Below are positions 56,136 to 63,990 of a DNA stretch of 64,000 bases, piece after piece. The position numbers and the translations under genes are program-made. Origin of the DNA: Vogesella sp. LIG4 (lineage in GTDB: Bacteria > Pseudomonadota > Gammaproteobacteria > Burkholderiales > Chromobacteriaceae). The number at the start of each line of letters is the position of its first letter. Within the stretch, counting starts at the first letter, position 1. Location of the stretch: assembly GCF_900090205.1 (NCBI RefSeq), contig NZ_LT607802.1:4083243-4147242 (forward strand). The letters run 5' to 3'. Below the pieces are notes generated by a model, which had not been told where the DNA came from, did no database searches, and was given only the letters and a program-made list of their open reading frames with translations.

Positions 56136-56409
56136 GGCGGATGCGCCGCAGGCAATCCGCCACCACATGACACTTTGCGGCCAACCCTAGCCACAGAAAC
56201 GACAACACCGGCGCAAGGCCGGTGTTCAGGCTGCTGGCAGAACCCCATTTACCTGCCACCGGACCCGGCCAAGCCGGGCCGCCCCTGCCAGGTATTTGAA
56301 TCGGCAGCCCTCCCTTTTACAAGACAAAGCCCTTTCGTTTCACGAAAGGGCTTTGTCGAAACGCACAACACCGGCGCAGGGCCGGTGTTGTGCATGACGG
56401 AAGCCGCGC
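56136..56409. other. intergenic array of three hairpins
   Basis: Between the convergent LysR and proQ genes. Hairpin A, AACACCGGC / GCCGGTGTT, is at 56204-56226. Hairpin B, with a perfect 16-bp stem and a 3-base loop, is at 56323-56357. Hairpin C, GCACAACACCGGC / GCCGGTGTTGTGC, is at 56363-56393. A and C share the same core sequence. None has a strong T tract. One repeated-motif copy lies at 56176-56185. Confidence 0.75.
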
Positions 56410-56874
56410 TTATTCGGCGCTGGCTTCGCCGGCGGTGTCAGCTACCGGAGCTTCCGGAGCTTCCGACACCACGGCGGCTGCCGGAGCAGCCTCCGCCTTC
56501 GGCGCGGCCTTGTCGGCACGAGCCTGGCACATGCGCTCGGCGGCGGCCTTTTCTTCAGCAGTCACTTCGCCAACCGCTTTCAGTGCCAGATCGAAACGCT
56601 TGCCACCACGGGCCAGTGCCTTCAGGTAGCGCTGACGGCGGCAATGGTTGGCCAGCACGCGCGATACCAGCTGCGCATCGAACTGCGGCAGCGCGGCAAT
56701 CAGCGCCTCGTGGATGCCCAGCGCCAGCGGGCGGAACTGCTTGAACACGTCGTACTTGGCGTACACGTGGGCAGCGATCATCTCGGTCTGGCTCTTCTTG
56801 CTCAGGCTCTGTACCGCATTCTTCAGCGCTGCACCCAGCGCGGTTTCGTTAGCCACTTTTGCTTTGTCTTTCAT
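56410..56874 (-). CDS. proQ: ProQ/FinO family RNA chaperone
   Basis: 154 residues. The central FinO/ProQ domain (about residues 30-115) reads KYDVFKQFRPLALGIHEAL, LPQFDAQLVSRVLANHCRRQRYLKALARGGKRFDL, typical of RNA chaperones that bind structured small RNAs and 3' ends. A C-terminal Ala/Pro/Glu-rich tail of about 45 residues follows, and the N-terminus is basic. The start ATG 56874 is preferred over an upstream TTG at 56898. The short form resembles the minimal ProQ of Neisseria more than the longer E. coli protein. Confidence 0.9.
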   Translation of the reverse strand: MKDKAKVANETALGAALKNAVQSLSKKSQTEMIAAHVYAKYDVFKQFRPLALGIHEALIAALPQFDAQLVSRVLANHCRRQRYLKALARGGKRFDLALKAVGEVTAEEKAAAERMCQARADKAAPKAEAAPAAAVVSEAPEAPVADTAGEASAE

Positions 56875-57022
56875 GGAATTCTTCACAGGGTTTCGCAAAC
56901 CTCACCCTGAGACGTAAAGCACAGAGTTCTGTTTAGCTGACAATAATTTGCGCCGGATTGTATACCAATCCGGCAGGCGGCGGCCACCACGCGTGCATAG
57001 CCACTATCGCCAGGCTGCAACA

Positions 57023-57170
57023 GCTGGGCGCCTCGAAAAACGCCTGGTTTCCAAGCAAGACAAGGCGCGAGCGAAAAATCCCGACGCGGCATATGGCTGA
57101 TATGTAAGCAGGGATTTTTCGTGAGCAACGCAGTATCGCAACGAAAGCAGACGTTTTCGAGGTGCCCAGC
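57023..57170. repeat. 148-bp inverted-repeat element (REP/MITE-like)
   Basis: The ends are imperfect inverted repeats (GCTGGGCGCCTCGAAAAACG at the left, reverse complement of CGTTTTCGAGGTGCCCAGC at the right). Inside, CGAAAAATCCC (57072-57082) pairs with GGGATTTTTCG (57111-57121), so the whole element can fold into a long hairpin. A 99-codon open frame across it is an artefact of the repeat. It lies between proQ and pilY1. Confidence 0.8.
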
Positions 57171-57175
57171 AAACT

Positions 57176-57192
57176 GCCCCACCGGGTGGGGC
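57176..57192 (-). terminator. hairpin after pilY1
   Basis: GCCCCACC / GGTGGGGC with a one-base loop centre, eight bases after the pilY1 stop on the minus strand. It lacks a T tract. Confidence 0.5.
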
Positions 57193-57199
57193 AGCCGGA

Positions 57200-60100
57200 T
57201 CAGTCGGTAATTTCGTACCAGTACACCTTGGAGCGTATCTTGGTGCCGATACCGCCGGAGAAGCCGCCCGGGTCGGAAATCAGGCCGAACAACGGCACGT
57301 CGACGATATTGCCGTTGCTATCCACCTGGGTCGCCACGGTGGGGTCACCCAGGAAGCCGCTGCCGGCAGTGATGTAGCGGTCGGTCAGCGCCCAGCCGGC
57401 AACCCCGTCGGTGGTATCGCTGTATGGCGCGCCATTGCTAAAGTTGAGGATATAGATACGCGCCACGCCCAGTGTCGGCGTGCAGCTGCCGCTGTTATAG
57501 CTTGCCGTGGCAGTACAGCCGGTACTGCCGCTATAGGTGTAGCTGTAGTTGGGCATGAAGGTGGCAAAGTACAGCACACCGTTCAGGGTTACCGACTTGC
57601 CGGATACCCGCTCGCCGCCCAGCAGGCTGCAGCCCAGGTCACGGCTGGTCAGCGCACCGTTCAGATTGATATACCAGCCATTGGCAGATGCCAGCGAAGA
57701 CGTTGCCGCCGTCTGTTGGCTGCTGTTACCCAACTGCACCAGATCCGCGGTGGCATCGTACAGGTTGGACAAGGTGTACGGGGTAGTAATGGCATTGGTG
57801 GTCAGGCCAGGGTCCTTGATCGAAAAGAACATGTCCTGCACCGCCAGACTGAACGGTTTTTCACGATCACCGGAGCCCAGCTGCACCCGGTCCGCGGTAT
57901 CGCCAAACACCACGTCCGGCTCGTACATGAACTTGCGGGCACTGGTGCCGCTACCACCCAGCGTGGCGATCTTGTTGACGCTGAAAGTCGGCACCGTATT
58001 CGAGCCGGACTTGGCGGTGCCCAGATCCACCCGCCAGACATTGCCGCCGGTATCGCCGGCATACAGCCGCTCCACATAGCCGTTCAGGTCGCGGTCCACG
58101 GTGGCAATGCCGCCGGGGATGCTGTAGTCCATGCCGCTTACCTTGGTACAGGTCGGGTTGCTGCCGCTAGTCGTACAGTCGGTGGAGACATTGCCGGATA
58201 CTGCCTTCCATACCAGTGCGCCGGTAAAGGCATCCACAATGAAAATACCGCGCCCCATGGACCTTGCCGAGCCGCTATCCTCGGCTGCCGCATCGTAGCC
58301 GGCACCAAAAATCAGTACCGGGTTGGTATAGCCGGCAATCTTCACCACCTTGGGTGGCGACCAGGTCTGCCCCAGCTCATTGAAACCGGTATCGGCACTG
58401 GTATGGCTCCACAAATAGCTGGGAGCCGCCGCCGGATTGGTCACATCAAAGGCATAGATCAGCCGCCCGCCACGTCGCGCAGTCGGGTAGATATACACTT
58501 TGTCCATCTTGGTGGAGTCGGTCTTGCCGGTATTGTCGTAGCGCCGGTCGCCATCGGCATCCAGCAGGTAGCTGCCGATCGGGCCATCAAAGAAATATGG
58601 CTTCTTGTTGCTGGACGACAGGATGGGCGTGTTGTAGTACAGCCGCCCCAGGCCGGAATAGAACTCCTGCGGCAGGAACGACCACAACTCGCCGCCATCG
58701 GCATTGTTGGCCCCGCCCTTCACCGCATGCAGCAGGCCATCGTTGCCACCGTAGTACACCACCACGTCGCGGTTGGCCGGCTGGCCGCTGCGGTTGTAGT
58801 TGATCGCCAGCGGGCTGGAGTGCACCACATCGCCGTGCAGGAAACCGCGCACACCCGTAGTCGATCCACCGGATGGATCATCGGAATTCACATTGCGGCC
58901 ACGTACCCAGTTGATCATGTTGTTGATATCAGAGCTGGAGGTCAGCCCGAACGAGGTATATGGCAAACCGGTAAGTGTTGTGTTCGCCGTATTGAATTGC
59001 GTCAAGCCACTGGAGCAGGTCGCGCAGGTATAAATCTTTCGCGTGTCAGTGCTCGCATAATCGTTGCGCAAATGCTCGGCATTACCACCCTTGATGGTCA
59101 GCGAGCCATCCGGAATATCCGAGGTGCCACCCGGAGACTGCTGGTCAGGGTAGCTGGTAGCATTCCAGAAGGTGGAACTGGTACTCCAGAAGCTGGTGGA
59201 GGTATCGGTAACCTGCCCCAGTGAGTTCACCACCGTCTGCCCATTCTGGTCCAGGTACACATATTTATTACCAGCAAGACCCAGCTGATACTGTTTCAGG
59301 TTGCCATGCCAGCGCGGCAGATCGTTCGCATCGGTGCGGAACATACCTACATACACCTGGTTAAGTGTAGTGCCGTAGTTGTTGACACTGTTTGTTACTG
59401 CGGCAGAGGTAAATACGCTATTAACCGAAAGAATTTCGTTAAACACACCCTGCAGATCATTCTGGATCTCGCTAGTGCTCGTAGGGTCCACGACCTTGAT
59501 ATAGCGGCCACCACCTACGTTAGCCATGCTTTGTAGCAAGGCCTGCATATCAGGGTAATTGCCACCTGAGGTCTTACTAGGAATGTCAATAGTATAGGTT
59601 GTTATGTTTTGTGTACCACCTATATTACCATTTATGTCGGTGCCATGAATATACCGAGACCATTCATCCGCCCAGTCATATTGATAGTGATTTGGATTAA
59701 GCGCAATTGTAGATGGTGTATTATTACCATTAATAAGTTTCAGATAAGCGCCAGAATTATCATTATCATTAGTATTGTCACTTACAGGACCATTACTGAT
59801 ATAAATAATAAAATTCTTCTGACATGCATTCGTAGAAGGACTATTATAGTTAGTAGTGTTTGTCAAAAATGCCTTGGGGTCAGTTTTTAATTTAACCCCC
59901 GAATAAGCCGCATTGCCAGCGAAATAAAGATATGCTTCACGTATAGCCTGTGATAATTTACCGCCATTACTTCTATCATTCCCAACATCCAATCCGTTGA
60001 CTATTCCAGACAATTGTGGAATTGTGCCACCAGTGCCAGAGGTCATATTCTGAACAGCATAGCGTACATAACCGCCATCTATCGTACCATTTCCGCTACC

Positions 60101-60361
60101 CGTTTCCGTAAACATCATCAGCCCTACATTAAAAGCGCCAGATGACAAGGAGCCAAATAGATTTATCAAAGCTGATTTTTCCGCGCTAAATGCCGTATTC
60201 CAGTTAGCGGTATTATCCAGAACAATCAAAACATTTGGGGCGGCAGCAGGACTCGCCACATTAGGGTTATTCATGAAAACATCGATATCCTGGTTTTCCA
60301 GGTCGGCATAGCTGAGCAGCGCATGCATGCACAGCACTAATGCGAACAGCCACTTTTTCAT
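57200..60361 (-). CDS. pilY1: PilY1/PilC type IV pilus tip-associated adhesin
   Basis: 1053 residues with a signal peptide (MKKWLFALVLCMHALLSYA). The N-terminal half has a von Willebrand A-like start (NVLIVLDNTANWN with DNTAN metal-site pattern) that is expected to sit at the pilus tip. The C-terminal half is the PilC beta-propeller, with the calcium loop DRDLNGYVERLYAGDTGGNVWRVDL (first Asp at 756) that in Pseudomonas controls pilus extension and retraction. It is the last gene of the minor pilin operon. The 5' third is more AT-rich than the 3' part. Confidence 0.93.
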   Translation of the reverse strand: MKKWLFALVLCMHALLSYADLENQDIDVFMNNPNVASPAAAPNVLIVLDNTANWNTAFSAEKSALINLFGSLSSGAFNVGLMMFTETGSGNGTIDGGYVRYAVQNMTSGTGGTIPQLSGIVNGLDVGNDRSNGGKLSQAIREAYLYFAGNAAYSGVKLKTDPKAFLTNTTNYNSPSTNACQKNFIIYISNGPVSDNTNDNDNSGAYLKLINGNNTPSTIALNPNHYQYDWADEWSRYIHGTDINGNIGGTQNITTYTIDIPSKTSGGNYPDMQALLQSMANVGGGRYIKVVDPTSTSEIQNDLQGVFNEILSVNSVFTSAAVTNSVNNYGTTLNQVYVGMFRTDANDLPRWHGNLKQYQLGLAGNKYVYLDQNGQTVVNSLGQVTDTSTSFWSTSSTFWNATSYPDQQSPGGTSDIPDGSLTIKGGNAEHLRNDYASTDTRKIYTCATCSSGLTQFNTANTTLTGLPYTSFGLTSSSDINNMINWVRGRNVNSDDPSGGSTTGVRGFLHGDVVHSSPLAINYNRSGQPANRDVVVYYGGNDGLLHAVKGGANNADGGELWSFLPQEFYSGLGRLYYNTPILSSSNKKPYFFDGPIGSYLLDADGDRRYDNTGKTDSTKMDKVYIYPTARRGGRLIYAFDVTNPAAAPSYLWSHTSADTGFNELGQTWSPPKVVKIAGYTNPVLIFGAGYDAAAEDSGSARSMGRGIFIVDAFTGALVWKAVSGNVSTDCTTSGSNPTCTKVSGMDYSIPGGIATVDRDLNGYVERLYAGDTGGNVWRVDLGTAKSGSNTVPTFSVNKIATLGGSGTSARKFMYEPDVVFGDTADRVQLGSGDREKPFSLAVQDMFFSIKDPGLTTNAITTPYTLSNLYDATADLVQLGNSSQQTAATSSLASANGWYINLNGALTSRDLGCSLLGGERVSGKSVTLNGVLYFATFMPNYSYTYSGSTGCTATASYNSGSCTPTLGVARIYILNFSNGAPYSDTTDGVAGWALTDRYITAGSGFLGDPTVATQVDSNGNIVDVPLFGLISDPGGFSGGIGTKIRSKVYWYEITD

Positions 60362-60389
60362 GTTTTGCTCCTCACTCCCGCCCGCTGGG

Positions 60390-60851
60390 CTAGAAGCAAC
60401 TATTCGAGTTCTTGGTCAGCATCCGCACACCTTGATGCGTTACCACCTGGGTACCGGTACGGTTATCGGTAACCGTTGCCTGCAGATCCCATTGCACCGC
60501 GTAGGTCTGGTAGCCGGTGGACGAGCTGTCGAACACGCGAAAGCCGGCACAGCTTGGCCGCGCAACCACCACGGTAAAATCGTTGCTGCCATCCTTGTTG
60601 CTGTCCACCTGGAAGGTCTGCGGAAAGGCATTGGGGTTGGCAAGCGGGTCAGCAGTTACTGACGCAGGCTGGTTAAGCAACTGATCAAGTATCAGTTGCC
60701 CTGCATTCAATGCCTCGTCGTGCGCCTGGCTGTTCGACACAATGCGCAAATGGGTCATGCCCAGGCGGATGCCCAGGGTAACCAGGATGGTGGATATCAG
60801 CAGGAACATCAGCGTGATAAACAAGACGTTACCCGCGCTACGTCTATTCAC
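60390..60851 (-). CDS. pilX: PilX-type minor pilin assembly protein
   Basis: 153 residues, PilX_N-like: NVLFITLMFLLISTILVTLGIRLGMTHLRIVSNSQAHDEALNAGQ gives the N-terminal helix that packs in the pilus. It lacks the normal Gly-Phe cleavage sequence and Glu5, as is usual for PilX/PilK homologues. The GTG start overlaps the pilW stop (TAGTG). Two cysteines could form a disulphide in the C-terminal domain. Confidence 0.87.
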   Translation of the reverse strand: MNRRSAGNVLFITLMFLLISTILVTLGIRLGMTHLRIVSNSQAHDEALNAGQLILDQLLNQPASVTADPLANPNAFPQTFQVDSNKDGSNDFTVVVARPSCAGFRVFDSSSTGYQTYAVQWDLQATVTDNRTGTQVVTHQGVRMLTKNSNSCF

Positions 60852-61918
60852 TACCGCCTCCTAGCCCCGACGTTGTTCAGGTAAATGGTCTTGCGAAACA
60901 GCTTGTGCTTGTACTTGGCCGCATTCCCCGTCGGGGTGTAGGTGACACCAGATGCCAGCGTATAGACATTGCTATCGGTATAGCCTGCCGTAATCACATT
61001 GGAGCGCGCCAGCAGGGTGATGCGCAGCGCTACCACCCTCGCCCACTGGTCCGTGGTGCTGGGCGTGCGGGTATAGGTATCAGGCGCACCATCGTATTGC
61101 ACCACGATGTTGATGCCGGAAGCGTTAGTAACAGTATGGTTACTACCGGCCATATCCAGCCCGTACTCGATGACCATGCGCTCGATGCCTTCTACCAGCG
61201 GCGTGTCGGTATAACCGGTGGCAACACCGGTATCACCCAGTTCCAGCATGCGCAATGTCGGCGCATCACTACCAGAAACACACGTGGTGCCGCTGGTATC
61301 CACGCAGCGCCCAATATAGAACGTCCTTGCCAGAAAACGCTGTATATCACCGGCGCTGCCATCAAGATTGGTCAAGTTAAACGAAGCTGCATTGCTACCC
61401 GTGGCAATCACCGGATCTCTCAAACGCGCTACGCCTTGTAAATAGACATTTCTGGCTACCAGTGCACCGGAAGCAATAGGCGTCGGATCAACTTCACGCA
61501 CCAGAAAGGCATCGTTATCGGAATACAGATTGGCACTGGGAAGACAGGTAAAAGCGCTGGACATGGTCGCCGATACTGCACCAAATACTGCAAAAGCCAG
61601 GGCGTTAGTACCGCTCGCGGTGGTATACATATATTGTGGATTGGTTTCACATGCGCTGGGCATGGTAGCCGAAGCATCTGGAAAATCATCCATATAGGTA
61701 TAGCGCCCATAATAGCCGGCAATCTGCACGTACTTGGATAATACATCCATGGCATAGCGGCCATTTTCTATCTGCACAAACTGATTATCCAGTTCGCGCT
61801 GATTGCGACTATGCGCCACATAAAAAGCACCGACCGCTGTCAGTAACAGCAAGCCAAGAGTCATGGAAATCATGATCTCGACAATACTAAAGCCAAACTG
61901 TGTATGATTTTTCATCAT
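60851..61918 (-). CDS. pilW: PilW-type minor pilin assembly protein
   Basis: 355 residues. The prepilin peptide QFGFSIVEIMISMTLGLLLLTAVGAFYVAHSRNQ has the Gly-Phe processing site and Glu5. Long C-terminal domain with several cysteines. ATG 61918 overlaps the pilV stop as TGATG; a second ATG follows immediately at 61915. The protein primes pilus assembly together with FimT/U, PilV, PilX and PilY1. Confidence 0.9.
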   Translation of the reverse strand: MMKNHTQFGFSIVEIMISMTLGLLLLTAVGAFYVAHSRNQRELDNQFVQIENGRYAMDVLSKYVQIAGYYGRYTYMDDFPDASATMPSACETNPQYMYTTASGTNALAFAVFGAVSATMSSAFTCLPSANLYSDNDAFLVREVDPTPIASGALVARNVYLQGVARLRDPVIATGSNAASFNLTNLDGSAGDIQRFLARTFYIGRCVDTSGTTCVSGSDAPTLRMLELGDTGVATGYTDTPLVEGIERMVIEYGLDMAGSNHTVTNASGINIVVQYDGAPDTYTRTPSTTDQWARVVALRITLLARSNVITAGYTDSNVYTLASGVTYTPTGNAAKYKHKLFRKTIYLNNVGARRR

Positions 61919-62514
61919 CAATAAGTTGGCGTTAGATTGACTGTCTGTACCCATCGCGCCATCACTCTGCGGTAAGTTTCACTACCATATAGATTCGCTC
62001 CACAACTCAAAGCGGCAGGTGGTGCCGTTGTCGCTGTTTTCGCTTGCCAGGCAACCTGGATCAGGACCCCGGATGTATCCTGCGTAATACAGCCCCTGGC
62101 TCCTATCATGGCACCGACAGAGCTACTTGCATTACTCACCGCCGCCCCTTGTAACTGCCCAGCCCAGTCCTGCAGATCTGCTGTTGCCATGGCCGCGGTA
62201 TCGGTAGTAATACTGCCGGAAGCAGTACAACTGCCAGAAATAGTGGAACCCACCCCCAGATAAGACACCGTACCGCTGCTACCATTAGCGGTATACGAGT
62301 AATAACAGGAAGCAGCATCCTGATTAGCGCGAAGCTTCTGCGCAATATCGTCAATCAATACCAATGCCTGGGCACGCTGATATGATTCAAACTCTGCCTG
62401 GTTCGCCCGCATACTCAGCGAGGCAACACCCAGAAAGCCGATTAAAAAAACAATCAGCGCCACCAGCACTTCTATTAACGTAAACCCTGCTTGCTGTCGG
62501 TTAATGGCTACCAT
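61918..62514 (-). CDS. pilV: PilV-type minor prepilin
   Basis: 198 residues with prepilin motif QAGFTLIEVLVALIVFLIGFLGVASLSMRANQAEFESYQRAQAL, the type IV pilus PilV (GspI-like) signature. The start at 62514 (MVAINRQQ) lies two bases after the fimT stop; the longer open frame to 62538 is less likely. Member of the minor pilin complex at the pilus tip. Confidence 0.9.
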   Translation of the reverse strand: MVAINRQQAGFTLIEVLVALIVFLIGFLGVASLSMRANQAEFESYQRAQALVLIDDIAQKLRANQDAASCYYSYTANGSSGTVSYLGVGSTISGSCTASGSITTDTAAMATADLQDWAGQLQGAAVSNASSSVGAMIGARGCITQDTSGVLIQVAWQAKTATTAPPAALSCGANLYGSETYRRVMARWVQTVNLTPTY

Positions 62515-62515
62515 A

Positions 62516-62977
62516 TCAGCACCCGCTATCGGCAACATCGGTCAAACCGGACAAATACAACTTAACACAGCGCTGTGAGCCCTGATCGGTTCTTGCCACG
62601 GTAAATGATGTGGCCGCAGCAGCCCTGCCATTGCGGTTTACCGATGCAGTCGTCGCGCCGGTCACCGTCAAGTTGTTGTCATTAAAAGTATTCTGTACCG
62701 CCAGTTGCAATGTGGGTGAAGCAGTCGTTGCGATTATCCACCCCTGCTGACATCCGCCTGCATTACATGTCAGGGTAATTGTCTGGCTGCGTTTTACCGC
62801 TTCCGAACGGGTAAAAATCAATGCGGAACGGAGCTGCTCGGAAGCGGAGCGCACCCGGTTACGAGCGATGAATGCCTGAAAGGCGGGCACCGCCATTGCG
62901 GCAAAAATAGCCAGTAAAATAATACCGATCATCAACTCAAGCAGGGTAAAACCATGCTGACGAGTAGGATGGCCCAT
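62516..62977 (-). CDS. fimT: FimT/FimU-type minor prepilin (GspH-like)
   Basis: 153 residues: HGFTLLELMIGIILLAIFAAMAVPAFQAFIARNRVRSASEQLRSALIFTRSEAVKRSQTITL is the GspH/FimT pattern, with the Gly-Phe cleavage site. In some naturally competent bacteria FimT binds DNA, so this protein is one candidate for DNA capture. ATG 62977 follows the pilE-like stop by two bases. Confidence 0.9.
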   Translation of the reverse strand: MGHPTRQHGFTLLELMIGIILLAIFAAMAVPAFQAFIARNRVRSASEQLRSALIFTRSEAVKRSQTITLTCNAGGCQQGWIIATTASPTLQLAVQNTFNDNNLTVTGATTASVNRNGRAAAATSFTVARTDQGSQRCVKLYLSGLTDVADSGC

Positions 62978-62979
62978 AA

Positions 62980-63393
62980 TCAATTCCACTTATTGCTAGG
63001 CAACTTCTGACCATTTGACATCAGGGTCAGCGTCCCATCCGTAGCTTGCATACCCGTGGTGGCTGGAGTAGCCACAACAGAATATGCAGGCGGACTCGAA
63101 GCATTGAACGCCGTTACTGTAATACTGTAGACCTTTGCCACATCTGTCGGCACAGTCACCCCCAAGGATGCCGTGCTACCGGCATAGCTGCGCGCATCCA
63201 GTACATACTCTTCCTGTTTGGCCGCTACTTCCGTCATGAATGACTCGGCCGCCGAACGGTTGGTTTTGATGACATACGAAACATATGACGGATACGCAAA
63301 CGCAGCAATAATGCCCAGAATTGCGACCACTACCATTAATTCGATCAGCGTGAAGCCACGTCGAAAATGACAAATGTGTTTTCTATCAATCAT
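62980..63393 (-). CDS. PilE-type minor pilin lacking cysteines
   Basis: A 137-residue type IVa prepilin with a leader ending RRG and mature start FTLIELMVVVAILGIIAAFAYPSYVSYVIKTNR. It ends in DGTLTLMSNGQKLPSNKWN, the usual PilE/ComP-type ending, but both cysteines that normally make the C-terminal disulphide are replaced; the mature protein has none. It is the first gene of the operon pilE-like, fimT, pilV, pilW, pilX, pilY1. Small size and gene order suggest a minor pilin, not the main subunit. Confidence 0.87.
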   Translation of the reverse strand: MIDRKHICHFRRGFTLIELMVVVAILGIIAAFAYPSYVSYVIKTNRSAAESFMTEVAAKQEEYVLDARSYAGSTASLGVTVPTDVAKVYSITVTAFNASSPPAYSVVATPATTGMQATDGTLTLMSNGQKLPSNKWN

Positions 63394-63835
63394 CTAGCAT
63401 CACCTGTGAGCCGATTTTTCATTATAACGTCTACTCTCAGGGGCGCACGGCGAATGACAATTTCTGAAAACCAGGCGAGGCCTTTCACAGTCGCGGATAT
63501 AGCCAACAGTGGACAGTACACAACATGATGGATATCGGAAGTGATGCAGGCGGCCGGATCGGCACCTTGGCCGCATGCCAGGGAGGGAGTGTCAAGAAGC
63601 ACGGTGCGGGCATTACTTCGCGCCTGCTACGGTGGCCAAAGGTTGGCCGCAAGGGATGGGAGCAAGGGCGGTGTTGGTGACCGCCGCCACTTGACAGCAG
63701 AAACCACAAAGCCCGCAGCAGCGGGCTTTTTGTTTGACTGATGCGAATCTACGGCCAACGTTGGCCGCAAGGGTGGTCGCGTCGTCGGCTGGGATGAGGG
63801 CGCGGGCGGTGGAGCTGGCCCACGCCGCAAAGCAC
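63394..63835. other. intergenic region between the pilin operon and the rrn operon
   Basis: About 440 bases with no convincing gene. It contains the pilin operon promoter near 63400-63540, an extended motif copy (63639-63651), a hairpin at 63707-63733, and a 16-bp perfect palindrome CGGCCAACGTTGGCCG at 63752-63767 that includes another motif copy. Confidence 0.6.
63707..63733. terminator. second terminator beyond the rrn operon
   Basis: GCCCGC / GCGGGC hairpin flanked by A's and T's on both sides. On the minus strand it follows the first rrn terminator, and on the plus strand it has five T. Confidence 0.7.
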
Positions 63836-63867
63836 AAAGCCCAGCTTGATTTCTCAAGCTGGGCTTT
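63836..63867 (-). terminator. terminator of the rRNA operon
   Basis: A perfect 14-bp stem (AAAGCCCAGCTTGA / TCAAGCTGGGCTTT) with a 4-base loop, just after 5S rRNA on the minus strand. Confidence 0.92.
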
Positions 63868-63878
63868 CTGTGGGGGAG

Positions 63879-63990
63879 TCTGGCGGTGTCCTACTTTCAC
63901 ACGGGTATCCGCACTATCATCGGCGCTGAGGCGTTTCACGGTCCTGTTCGGAATGGGAAGGCGTGGGACCACCTCGCTATGGCCACCAGA
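63879..63990 (-). rRNA. rrf: 5S ribosomal RNA
   Basis: The minus strand reads TCTGGTGGCCATAGCGAGGT at its 5' end, then CCCATTCCGAAC (loop C region) and GGACACCGCCAGA at the 3' end, the standard 5S sequence. Ends are judged from pairing of the terminal stem, so they could be off by a few bases. The rest of the rrn operon lies to the right, outside the window. Confidence 0.95.

Larger units (their letters stand above)
29..63768. repeat. dispersed uptake-like motif TGCGGCCAACCTT, about 50 copies
   Basis: Exact copies of the 9-base core GCGGCCAAC or its complement start at 29, 380, 5191, 8827, 8851, 10670, 10694, 11907, 12745, 15821, 15832, 16198, 17209, 19129, 19378, 21132, 22219, 23486, 25442, 28122, 28322, 29045, 29500, 30015, 31383, 31849, 32518, 34458, 34965, 36077, 36101, 37187, 37687, 40400, 44821, 45538, 47640, 48021, 48324, 48991, 50653, 52225, 52291, 52774, 53893, 54447, 55308, 56177, 63642 and 63760. 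Nearly all are preceded by T; CTT or CCT often follows. Counted by eye, so one or two may be missed. Confidence 0.88.

Noticed and set aside
56883..57182. 99-codon open frame on the minus strand between proQ and pilY1
   Set aside because: It runs across the 148-bp inverted-repeat element and reads oddly in composition; it is best explained as an artefact of the repeat.
29..63768. Repeated motif as a codon-usage effect (Ala-Ala-Asn) or restriction site bias
   Set aside because: Copies fall in different frames and in non-coding DNA and form inverted terminator pairs, which codon bias would not produce. GGCC-type restriction would cause avoidance, not excess.
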